Both the position numbers and the translations under genes were made by a program. Positions 14,935 to 22,662 of a DNA stretch of 33,441 nucleotides are shown here, piece by piece. Below the pieces are notes generated by a model. That model did no database searches and had not been told where the DNA came from. It was given only the letters and a program-made list of their open reading frames with translations. The DNA lies in the NCBI GenBank assembly GCA_964478125.1, contig CAYZGR010000036.1:1-33441 (forward strand), written 5' to 3'. Each line of letters begins with the position of its first letter. Within the stretch, counting starts at the first letter, position 1. This DNA comes from FW021-bin31 sp964478125 (GTDB lineage: Bacteria; Bacteroidota; Bacteroidia; Chitinophagales; Chitinophagaceae).

Positions 14935-16008
14935 ATGAAGCAAAATAAAAGTAATGAAAAGAAGTATCATGGCGTAAAGGAAATTGCACGAAGAGCGAAT
15001 GTTTCTATAGCCACAGTTGACAGGGTTTTACACAATCGCCCCGGCGTGTCCCCTTATACCAAAAGAAAAATAGAACGCATTATCAAGGAGCTGGATTACA
15101 AGCCCAATATTATAGCCAGCCGCCTGGCTTCCAGGAAAAAATATCATATTGCAGTACTTATTCCCTCTGTTTCCAGGGAAACGGACTTCTGGCAGGCGCC
15201 GCTTGATGGTATTTTGCGAGCGGAAGAAACAGTAAAAGAATTTGGAGTAAAAATAACCTTTTATTTCTTTGATCTGGACAATAGAAAGTCATTTAATGAA
15301 CAATCGGGGAAAATACTCGACGCAAAAGTCGACGGTATATTGTTGGCGCCGTCTTTTATTGATGAAGCCAGGCAGTTTACGGATGTTTGTCGGAACAGGA
15401 AAATCCCCTATGTACTTATTGATTCCAATATTCCGCACCAGGAAGGACTATGCTATATTGGGCCGCATTTGTTTAGAAGCGGATTTCTGGGAGCTCAGCT
15501 GGTTAACCTCGTTCTGAAAGAAGACAGCAGGATACTTGTCGTAAATATTGCCCGGGAGGTAGATGATCATAATTATTTATTGGAAATAGAAGAAGGGTTT
15601 AGGGCCTATTTTAGTTATCATAATCTACGTCCGGATATCAATAAAATAGATGTGACCCTGACGGATCATATTTCTGTGGTCAAGGCCTTACAGGAGGTAT
15701 TTGAAAAAAAACGTAGCCCGAAAGCCGTTTTTGTCACTAATTCCAGGGTAGCCACGGTTGCCCGTTTTTTTGAAAAGACAAAAATAGAAAGGCCGTTGCT
15801 TATAGGATACGATTTTATAAAGGAAAATATTGAATACCTGAAGAGAGATCTTATTGATATATTGATCTGTCACAAGTCTGAAGAACAAGGTTATAAAGGG
15901 ATTACAACCTTGTATCAACATCTTGTGCTCAGTCAGGCAGTTGAACCTGTTCATTTCATGCCTATAGATATTATTACGAAAGAAAATTATGAGTTTTACC
16001 ATAATTAG
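14935..16008 (+). CDS. LacI-family transcriptional regulator (periplasmic-binding-protein-like sensor)
   Basis: 357 residues from the ATG at 14935; an earlier in-frame ATG at 14812 is rejected because it would place the promoter and operator inside the gene and add a tail unlike the family. The helix-turn-helix covers residues ~14-33 (VKEIARRANVSIATVDRVLH), followed by the hinge helix region LDYKPNIIASRLAS. Residues ~68-350 form a two-lobed sugar-binding domain. The recognition segment SIATVDRV differs from the SISTVSRA of the neighbouring LacI protein, so the two should read different operators. The operator in its own promoter also stands before the symporter operon at 2079, which makes that operon its likely target. 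Confidence 0.9.
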   Translation: MKQNKSNEKKYHGVKEIARRANVSIATVDRVLHNRPGVSPYTKRKIERIIKELDYKPNIIASRLASRKKYHIAVLIPSVSRETDFWQAPLDGILRAEETVKEFGVKITFYFFDLDNRKSFNEQSGKILDAKVDGILLAPSFIDEARQFTDVCRNRKIPYVLIDSNIPHQEGLCYIGPHLFRSGFLGAQLVNLVLKEDSRILVVNIAREVDDHNYLLEIEEGFRAYFSYHNLRPDINKIDVTLTDHISVVKALQEVFEKKRSPKAVFVTNSRVATVARFFEKTKIERPLLIGYDFIKENIEYLKRDLIDILICHKSEEQGYKGITTLYQHLVLSQAVEPVHFMPIDIITKENYEFYHN

Positions 16009-16165
16009 GCCGGAGGTGGGAGATTTTCCCTAATGTAATGACTCGGTTATTATCATAATAGAGCGTACGGTTAATATCCGATAAGATAGAACCTTAGGGT
16101 TCGGCTATAGTAGTGCGATCTTTTCAGTATGTTCTGCTTTATATTCCATATTATCGTAGAAAATG
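16009..16165. other. Spacer between two convergent LacI genes
   Basis: No gene is visible. A small perfect hairpin with arms GAACC and GGTTC around the loop TTAG lies at 16089-16102; it has no T-run after it on either strand, so it is not a convincing terminator. Confidence 0.3.
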
Positions 16166-17185
16166 TTATTTTTTAGTGGACTCCCTGACATGTAACTTGC
16201 AGGGAAGTACCACCTCTTCAGGATCAAAATACCTTCTGGTTAGATGTTTTAATAACAATTCGCAACTTTTCTTCCCTACATGGAAGGCGGGCTCTGCTAT
16301 TGTGGTTAAAGTAGGGGAAATAATTTGGGATATGGGATCATCGGTAAAACCGACCACTCCAATTTCTTTTCCGATATGAATATTTCTCTTCTTCAAGGCA
16401 ATCATTGCTCCGATAGCTTTGCGATCGTTTACTGCAAAAATGGCATCCGGTCTGTTTTCCTCATTTAATAAGTATTCTGTATCGTTTTCCCCACATTCCT
16501 GAGAGAATCCCGAATGGATGATCCAGTCTCTGTTAACGGGTAATTTAAATCTGCGGAGCGCTTCCTTATAGCCTTGTAGTCTTGTTTGTGTAATATCCAG
16601 CTCTCTCGGGCCTGTTATATGGGCAATCCTGGTATAGCCCATCATAATGAGATGCTTGGTGGCCTCATAGCCGCCCCTGAAATCAGCCTGAAGTACTTTC
16701 GACGTTTTAATATTTGTAACCGAACGATCGAAAAAAACGACAGGAAGCCCTTCTTCAAGTATTCTTTGATAATAACCAAGAGAATCGGATCTCATAGAAG
16801 AGGATACTAAAAGACCATCAAGGCTTCTCAGGGGAAGATCCTTAATAATTTGTAATTCCTTCTCGGGAGAATCATTGGTAAGATATAAAACTACATTATA
16901 ATTCTGTTGATAGGCAATCTCCTGAATACCGGTAATAACGGTTGAAAAATAGTAATTGGTCACAAGAGGGAGAATAATACCTATATTATGCGTTTTACCT
17001 TGCGCAAGGCCGATCGCACAGTAGTTGGGCTTGTAATTTAATTCTTTGACCTTTTCCAGTACCTTTTGACGGGTGGTCTGGCTGACATCGTAAGTGTCTC
17101 TCAAAGCCCTGGATACCGTTGAAATAGAAATATTAAGGCTTTGGGCCACTTCTCTGATGGTAATGGTATTGAGGTGTTTGCGCAT
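16166..17185 (-). CDS. LacI-family transcriptional regulator of the SusC/SusD module
   Basis: 339 residues, a full-length LacI/GalR protein. The helix-turn-helix is at residues ~10-29 (IREVAQSLNISISTVSRAL), the hinge at LNYKPNYCAIGLAQG, and the sugar-sensing domain runs from NIGIILPLVTNYYF to the C-terminus, with the family landmarks FDRS, GYTRIAHITGP, AIFAVNDRKAIGAM and GVVGFTDDPIS. It is divergent from the first susC-like gene, with a 580-bp intergenic region. The 14-bp palindrome CGAGAGCGTTCTCG upstream of both susC-like genes is its most likely binding site. The positions of those sites, upstream of the -33 boxes, would allow it to work as an activator rather than only as a repressor; this is inference. 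Confidence 0.92.
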   Translation of the reverse strand: MRKHLNTITIREVAQSLNISISTVSRALRDTYDVSQTTRQKVLEKVKELNYKPNYCAIGLAQGKTHNIGIILPLVTNYYFSTVITGIQEIAYQQNYNVVLYLTNDSPEKELQIIKDLPLRSLDGLLVSSSMRSDSLGYYQRILEEGLPVVFFDRSVTNIKTSKVLQADFRGGYEATKHLIMMGYTRIAHITGPRELDITQTRLQGYKEALRRFKLPVNRDWIIHSGFSQECGENDTEYLLNEENRPDAIFAVNDRKAIGAMIALKKRNIHIGKEIGVVGFTDDPISQIISPTLTTIAEPAFHVGKKSCELLLKHLTRRYFDPEEVVLPCKLHVRESTKK

Positions 17186-17542
17186 GGGTAAAAGATTTTA
17201 TCATACTGATTATCAATGGATTAGTTATTGGTATATCTTGTCGGGCGCAAAATCAGATTCACAAATATTGAAATAAATTAAGGACATCTGATTCAAGAAC
17301 AGCTACCCATAGCCATGGCTTCTCTTGCTATTCTTGTCAAATATATTGAAAATATTTAAGTTCACAAATCTTGTTTTTTATTCCTAGACGATGGACAAAA
17401 TTTTTTTAAAATAGCGTTCTTTATCTTTTCCGCTTCCGGAAAATAAGTAAGGATAACCGGTCGGTGAGGTCTCTTTTTCGAAAAAAGATATAAAGGACTA
17501 AATCTTTTTCCCGTCTATTCCTAAAAATTAAATAATAGAGAG

Positions 17543-17580
17543 AACCCCTCATTATTGAGGGTTATTTTATTATTCTTTTT
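17543..17580 (+). terminator. Terminator-like hairpin upstream of the susC promoter
   Basis: Arms AACCCCTCA and TGAGGGTT pair around a TTAT loop with one bulged C (17543-17563), followed on the plus strand by the T-rich run ATTTTATTATTCTTTTT. No annotated gene ends here on the plus strand, so it may end a small RNA. An outer inverted repeat encloses it. Confidence 0.35.
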
Positions 17581-17666
17581 ACAAGTGAATAGCGATCAGG
17601 TGGTCTCTCTATTCGCTCATATCATTATTTTTATGCATAATGGAGTATGTGTATATATAAATTTTT

Positions 17667-17680
17667 CGAGAGCGTTCTCG
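17667..17680. promoter_or_regulatory. LacI-type operator CGAGAGCGTTCTCG before the first susC-like gene
   Basis: Arms CGAGA and TCTCG flank GCGT, with the central CG usual for LacI-family sites. The same 14 bases, preceded by TTTT in both cases, occur at 29581-29594 before the second susC-like gene. The centre lies about 57 bases upstream of the predicted transcription start. Confidence 0.7.
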
Positions 17681-17696
17681 TAGATTCTTTTTTTAA

Positions 17697-17725
17697 TTGA
17701 TTCCTGTGTTTATAGATTTACATTG
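17697..17725 (+). promoter_or_regulatory. Promoter of the first susC/susD operon
   Basis: TTGATTCC begins at 17697 and TACATTG lies at 17719-17725, with 19 bases between TTG and TA. The ATG is 40 bases further. The second susC promoter has TTGGTTCC in the matching place. Confidence 0.5.
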
Positions 17726-17765
17726 ATAATTTGTTAGGTTCTCTTTTAATTAAAACAGCTGTAAA

Positions 17766-20700
17766 ATGAGAGATAGATTAACTAAACTGATATCTTTACT
17801 GGTTATTTTATTGTTAGTTTTTGTATTGTACTTTTCACCCCGGAAAGTATTTGCGCAACAAGCCGAAGAAAAAGTTAGCGGCGTTGTCTTGGATATAAAT
17901 ACCCAAAATCCGTTACCAGGTGTAAGTGTAATTTTAAAAGGGGAGAGAAGAGGCACTTTGACGAATGCAGAGGGAGCGTTCAGTATTGAAGCCAAAAACG
18001 GGGATACTCTTTTATTTTCGTTCATTGGTTATGAAAAAAAGGAAATAGAAATTGAAGGCGGATCGGCAGGAAAAGTCTATTTAAGACAAAGCACGTCACA
18101 GTTGGACCAGCTGGTAGTGATTGGGTATGGTAGCGAAAAAAAGGCTAATGTAACCGGATCTGTCGTCCAGGTATCGGGGGATATAATAAAAAGCTCACCA
18201 GTTAATAATATTTCAAACGCTATAACGGGTCTGTTGCCCGGCGTCGTTACAAAGAACACTTCCGGAGAACCGGGACGGGATGATGCCACCGTTTTAATTC
18301 GGGGGCAGAATACAACAGGAAATAACAGCCCTTTAGTAGTAGTTGATGGGATTCAAGGGGTGGAAGGATGGCAGCGCATTAACCCAAATGATATCAAATC
18401 AATTTCTGTTCTAAAAGATGCTTCTGCCAGTATTTACGGAGCGAGAGCCGCTAATGGCGTTATTCTTATTACCACAAAAAGAGGAACGATCGGTAAACCT
18501 GTGATCAGCTATTCCTTCAATCAGGGGATTAGTCAGCCTACCAAAGTGCCTGTACCGGGAAATTCTGCAACATTAGCCGAATATTTTAATCAAAAATTAA
18601 AAGAAGAAGGGCAGGCTCCCCGCTTTACTGAAGAAGAAATACAGAAGTATAGAGATGGCAGCGACCCCGTCAATTATCCGAACATCAACTGGTTTGACGG
18701 GGTATTGAAAAAAGCAAGTCTGCAAAGCCAACATAACCTGAGCGTTAGAGGAGGGAATGAGAGTGTGAAGTACTATGTATCCGGTTCATACTCGCACCAG
18801 AATAGTATTTTTAAGCATGGAAGCCTCGATTTTAAGACTTACTCTATTCGTTCAAATATTGATGCACAGATTAGTAAACATATCAAGGTAGGCCTGGATG
18901 TCAATGGAGGATTAGATGATGGTAATTACCCGGCCTTTAGTACAACGGCCATGTGGCAATTCCTTAATATTAATTTACCATGGATGCCCGTTTATTATTC
19001 TAATGGATTACCCTCGGCAGGTGTGGAACGTGGGGAGAATCCTATTGTTATGGCTTCTTCAGCTTCAGGAAACAATAACAATATAGATCAACGATTTGAT
19101 GCAAAGGTTTCTTTTGATATAGATATTCCATGGGTAGAAGGATTAGGGATAGACGGCTATTTTGACTATCGCAATTATGTGACAACAGGAAAAAATTGGC
19201 AAACTCCCTGGACGGTTTATAATTATGATAAGGCGAATGATTCTTATATACCCATGACTGGCGGAGGAATTGATAAACCTCAGCTTACCCAATCCCTTAC
19301 GAAAAACAAATACGCTTTAGTTAATTTACGAATTAAATATAAAAGGACCTTTAATGACAATCATAATCTGGATGTTTTTGTCGCAGGTGAAGCTTCAACA
19401 GGTCGTTACAGCTTCTTCTCAGCCTTCCGAAGAGATTTTATTTCTTCAGAAATAGATGAATTGTTTGCCGGGAGCCCTTCAAATCAACAAACAGATGGTA
19501 CCGCCTCAGAAACGGGTAGAGAAAATCTTTTTGGCCGGCTTCACTATGATTTTAAACAAAAATATTTAATGGATTTTAATTTTAGATACGATGGATCATC
19601 CAATTTTCCAAAAGGGAAACGGTTTGGATTTTTCCCCGGGGTCTCTGTCGGATGGCGTATTTCTGAGGAAAATTTCCTGAAGAATACATTTGATTTTGTC
19701 GAGAACCTAAAATTGAGAGCTTCTATCGGACAAATGGGCAATGACAGAATATCTCCTTTTCAATTCCTGAGGCTCTATAATCTTGGAAATAAAGGTTATA
19801 ATTTCGGTCAGCCTCCCGGCCTTTCCTTGGGACTGGTCCCCGGTGTAAGCCCTAATCCCAATATTACCTGGGAGGTGGCCACCGCTTCAGATATAGGGTT
19901 AGATGGGGAGCTATGGAATGGATTATTAGGTTTTACTATAGATTTCTTTAAGCAAAAACGATCAAATATCTTGGCTGCCAGGAATCTCTCCGTCCCGGCT
20001 TTTACGGGTCTGATTTTACCCGAAGAGAATATAGGAAGAACCCAAAATGAGGGGCTGGAGATCGAGTTGTCAACTATGAAATCAATGAATGACTTTTCAT
20101 ATAAAGTAAGCGGGAATATTGCATTCCATAAGAGCAAGATTATTTATCTGGATGAACCTTCCAATATTCCCGAATGGCAAAAGGTAGAAGGACACGTAAT
20201 TGGGTCGGATCTATATTATAAAAGCCTGGGAATAATCAGAACAGAAGACCAGTTGGAAAAAATACCCGTTATTCCAGGCACGGAAGTAGGAGACCTTCAA
20301 TATGAAGATATTAACGGGGATGGCGTAATTGACGGATCTGATCAGGTTAGATTGGATAAAAGTAATATCCCAAAGTTGACTTATGGATTAAATTTCACCC
20401 TGAATTATAAAGCTTTTTCTCTTTTTGCCAATTTTGCAGGAGCTGCTAAGGTGTGGGAACTCTTTCGCTTTCAGGCTTTGTTAGGCTATAATGCCTTACA
20501 GGAGGTGCTTGAGAACAGATATGTACCTGGCAGCATGGATTCAAAATATCCGATACTGCCTACACAAAAAGGGGTGAGTGGCCTTCCGTCTACTTTTTGG
20601 CTGAGAAATGTATCTTATGTAAGGCTTAAGACGTTGGAAGTAGGTTACAATCTGCCTGCGGAGTTTTTGTCTAAGATCAGAATGACTTCTGCAAGGGTGT

Positions 20701-20828
20701 ATGTCAATGGAAGCAATCTTTTTACATGGTCGGGGTTTAGACTGTTTGATCCCGAAGGCTCTAATAATCAGGGATTCTTTTATCCCCAGATGAGAATGTA
20801 CAATATCGGGATCAATCTGACTTTTTAA
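17766..20828 (+). CDS. SusC-like TonB-dependent outer-membrane transporter, first copy
   Basis: 1,020 residues, the normal size for SusC/RagA. A Sec signal peptide ends near KVFA-QQ (residue 30). Residues ~37-112 form the CarboxypepD_reg-like N-terminal domain (VSGVVLDINTQNPLPGVSV ... SFIGYEKKEIEI). The SusC-type TonB box region LDQLVVIGYGS follows near 115-125, then the plug with PGVVTKNTSGEPG, LVVVDGIQG, ISVLKDASASIYGARAANGV, and a ~750-residue 22-strand barrel ending in a C-terminal aromatic (NLTF). It takes up glycan fragments with energy from TonB-ExbBD. The SusD partner gene starts 58 bp downstream. Likely controlled by the divergent LacI protein through the operator at 17667. Confidence 0.96.
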   Translation: MRDRLTKLISLLVILLLVFVLYFSPRKVFAQQAEEKVSGVVLDINTQNPLPGVSVILKGERRGTLTNAEGAFSIEAKNGDTLLFSFIGYEKKEIEIEGGSAGKVYLRQSTSQLDQLVVIGYGSEKKANVTGSVVQVSGDIIKSSPVNNISNAITGLLPGVVTKNTSGEPGRDDATVLIRGQNTTGNNSPLVVVDGIQGVEGWQRINPNDIKSISVLKDASASIYGARAANGVILITTKRGTIGKPVISYSFNQGISQPTKVPVPGNSATLAEYFNQKLKEEGQAPRFTEEEIQKYRDGSDPVNYPNINWFDGVLKKASLQSQHNLSVRGGNESVKYYVSGSYSHQNSIFKHGSLDFKTYSIRSNIDAQISKHIKVGLDVNGGLDDGNYPAFSTTAMWQFLNINLPWMPVYYSNGLPSAGVERGENPIVMASSASGNNNNIDQRFDAKVSFDIDIPWVEGLGIDGYFDYRNYVTTGKNWQTPWTVYNYDKANDSYIPMTGGGIDKPQLTQSLTKNKYALVNLRIKYKRTFNDNHNLDVFVAGEASTGRYSFFSAFRRDFISSEIDELFAGSPSNQQTDGTASETGRENLFGRLHYDFKQKYLMDFNFRYDGSSNFPKGKRFGFFPGVSVGWRISEENFLKNTFDFVENLKLRASIGQMGNDRISPFQFLRLYNLGNKGYNFGQPPGLSLGLVPGVSPNPNITWEVATASDIGLDGELWNGLLGFTIDFFKQKRSNILAARNLSVPAFTGLILPEENIGRTQNEGLEIELSTMKSMNDFSYKVSGNIAFHKSKIIYLDEPSNIPEWQKVEGHVIGSDLYYKSLGIIRTEDQLEKIPVIPGTEVGDLQYEDINGDGVIDGSDQVRLDKSNIPKLTYGLNFTLNYKAFSLFANFAGAAKVWELFRFQALLGYNALQEVLENRYVPGSMDSKYPILPTQKGVSGLPSTFWLRNVSYVRLKTLEVGYNLPAEFLSKIRMTSARVYVNGSNLFTWSGFRLFDPEGSNNQGFFYPQMRMYNIGINLTF

Positions 20829-20886
20829 TTTGATACAGGAAATATAAAAATAACGGAACGTTAATTACGCATAAAAATTTGATAAA

Positions 20887-22575
20887 ATGGATAACAACAG
20901 AAGAGATTTCCTTAAAACTATCGGACTCGGAGGGTTCAGTCTTTTTGGGGCGGGTATGATTCCTGTATTCTTATCCTCTTGTTCCATGAAAGATGTTTTA
21001 GATATAAAGCCATTAAGTAGCTTTTCCAGCGATTCAGTATGGAAAGATATTGCATTAATCAGGGCCTATCTAAATAATACTTATAGAGTGTTACCTCATG
21101 GGTTTCAATTCAATAACAGAAGATTGTTCTGCCTTACAGATGAGAGCATTGCCAGAAATAATGAGCCATATAAAGAAATTATGGAAGGTAATTTGACACC
21201 ATCGTCTGTTGGGCAGGGGCCTCTTGACTACTGGGTTGGCAGCTCTGCTGCTCCCGGTTATTATAAGTGCATTACACAATGTAATGAGATATTGGAAAAT
21301 GTGGATAAAAGCCAGTTTGATGCTGATGAAGTAAATACTTTAATTGGTGAAACCAAAACCTTGAGGGCTTTTTCTTATTTTAGGCTTATTAGTTTTTTTG
21401 GCGGGGTACCCCTGATTACAAAATCATTTACTTTAAACGATGATTATGACCTTCCTCGGAACAGTTATGCAGATTGCTTTGATTTTGTCATTAAAGAATT
21501 GGATGAAGCCATTAATATGCTTCCACTCGAATATGATACTGCCGATTCGGGAAGGATTACTAAAGGAGCGGCCATGTCAATTAAGTCCAGAGCCTTATTA
21601 TTTGCAGCCAGTCCGTTGAATAATCCTGAAAATGATAAAGGGAAATGGCAAAAAGCTTCTGATGCTGCAAAAGCGGTTATTGATTTAAATAAATATGCTT
21701 TGTATCCGGATTATAAAGAGCTATTTCAAGAAGCCGGATTATATAATTCAGAACAAATTTGGATCCGACCATTTAATCATGTCATTGACAATGAGAGCGT
21801 ATACATAGAACTGAGGTTTTATCCCAACGGCTATAATGGATACGGACAAATTATGGTACTGCAGAATCTTGTAGATCATTATGAGACTTTGAATGGAAAA
21901 TTACCAATAAATGATCCGACATTTAATTCTCAGAACCCCTATGTCAATCGCGATCCGCGCTTTTATGACACCATATTGTATGATGGCGCGCCCTTTCAGG
22001 GAAGAGCGGTGGAGACTTTTCATCCGGGAGGGAAAGATACTAATGAAGGCACTATATCTCCCTGGAATGCTTCCATTACCGGATATTATTGCAGAAAATA
22101 TATAGATGAAACGATTGAACATCCAACGGGGACCATCTGTAGTGATCCGCCGTGGCCATTTTTCAGATATGCTGAAATTTTATTGAACTATGCAGAAGCA
22201 CAATATCATCTGGGTAATGAAGACGTATGTCGGGAATATATAAATAAAGTGAGAAGCCGGCCAAGTGTAAATATGCCCAATGTAACCGAAAGTGGGGAAG
22301 CGTTATTAGACCGGCTCCGGAATGAGCGATTTATTGAATTTGCGTTTGAAGGATTTAGGTGGTTTGATCCCCGTCGCTGGAAGACTGCTACTCGTCCTGA
22401 AGTATTTAATCGACAGGCATATGGCATTGATATACAAAAGGATACTTCAGGAAAAAAGACCTATAAAGTAATCCAGGTAGAAGATAGAAAATTCCCTGAA
22501 AGTTATTACCTCGTACCCATACCTCGATCTGAGATAGAGAAAGATGCAAATTTAGAACAGAATCCGGGCTATTGA
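20887..22575 (+). CDS. SusD/RagB-like outer-membrane glycan-binding lipoprotein, first copy, with a Tat-like signal
   Basis: 562 residues, typical for SusD. After the signal the mature part starts with SMKDVLDIKPLSSFSSDSVW, continues through the TPR-like helices (ETKTLRAFSYFRLISFFGGVPLITKSF is the family hallmark near 155-180) and ends with the usual NPGY. The N-terminus is unusual: RRDFLKTIGLGG (5-16) is a twin-arginine-type motif, followed by a hydrophobic stretch and a lipobox LSSC with Cys32. Most SusD proteins use a plain Sec lipoprotein signal. The protein caps the SusC barrel on the cell surface and binds glycan. It is followed by the three esterases after 87 bp. Confidence 0.94.
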   Translation: MDNNRRDFLKTIGLGGFSLFGAGMIPVFLSSCSMKDVLDIKPLSSFSSDSVWKDIALIRAYLNNTYRVLPHGFQFNNRRLFCLTDESIARNNEPYKEIMEGNLTPSSVGQGPLDYWVGSSAAPGYYKCITQCNEILENVDKSQFDADEVNTLIGETKTLRAFSYFRLISFFGGVPLITKSFTLNDDYDLPRNSYADCFDFVIKELDEAINMLPLEYDTADSGRITKGAAMSIKSRALLFAASPLNNPENDKGKWQKASDAAKAVIDLNKYALYPDYKELFQEAGLYNSEQIWIRPFNHVIDNESVYIELRFYPNGYNGYGQIMVLQNLVDHYETLNGKLPINDPTFNSQNPYVNRDPRFYDTILYDGAPFQGRAVETFHPGGKDTNEGTISPWNASITGYYCRKYIDETIEHPTGTICSDPPWPFFRYAEILLNYAEAQYHLGNEDVCREYINKVRSRPSVNMPNVTESGEALLDRLRNERFIEFAFEGFRWFDPRRWKTATRPEVFNRQAYGIDIQKDTSGKKTYKVIQVEDRKFPESYYLVPIPRSEIEKDANLEQNPGY

Positions 22576-22662
22576 TTATTGTGTTTCTTTCATTTAGATA
22601 TGAAGTAGATTATCGCGGTACAATACAGGGTTGAAAAAATATAAATTTTATATTTTGACAAA

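Larger units (their letters stand above)
17186..17765. other. Long divergent intergenic region with hairpins, operator and susC promoter
   Basis: 580 bp between a LacI gene and the first susC-like gene, without a supportable protein gene. It holds a terminator-like hairpin (17543-17580), an outer 10-bp inverted repeat AATAGAGAGA / TCTCTCTATT (17534-17543 and 17604-17613), the operator at 17667-17680 and a promoter at 17697-17725. The hairpin lies upstream of the susC promoter, so it would belong to a separate transcript. Confidence 0.5.

Noticed and set aside
16089..16102. GAACC-TTAG-GGTTC hairpin between the two LacI genes as a two-way terminator
   Set aside because: Five-base stem with no T-run on either side; too weak to call.
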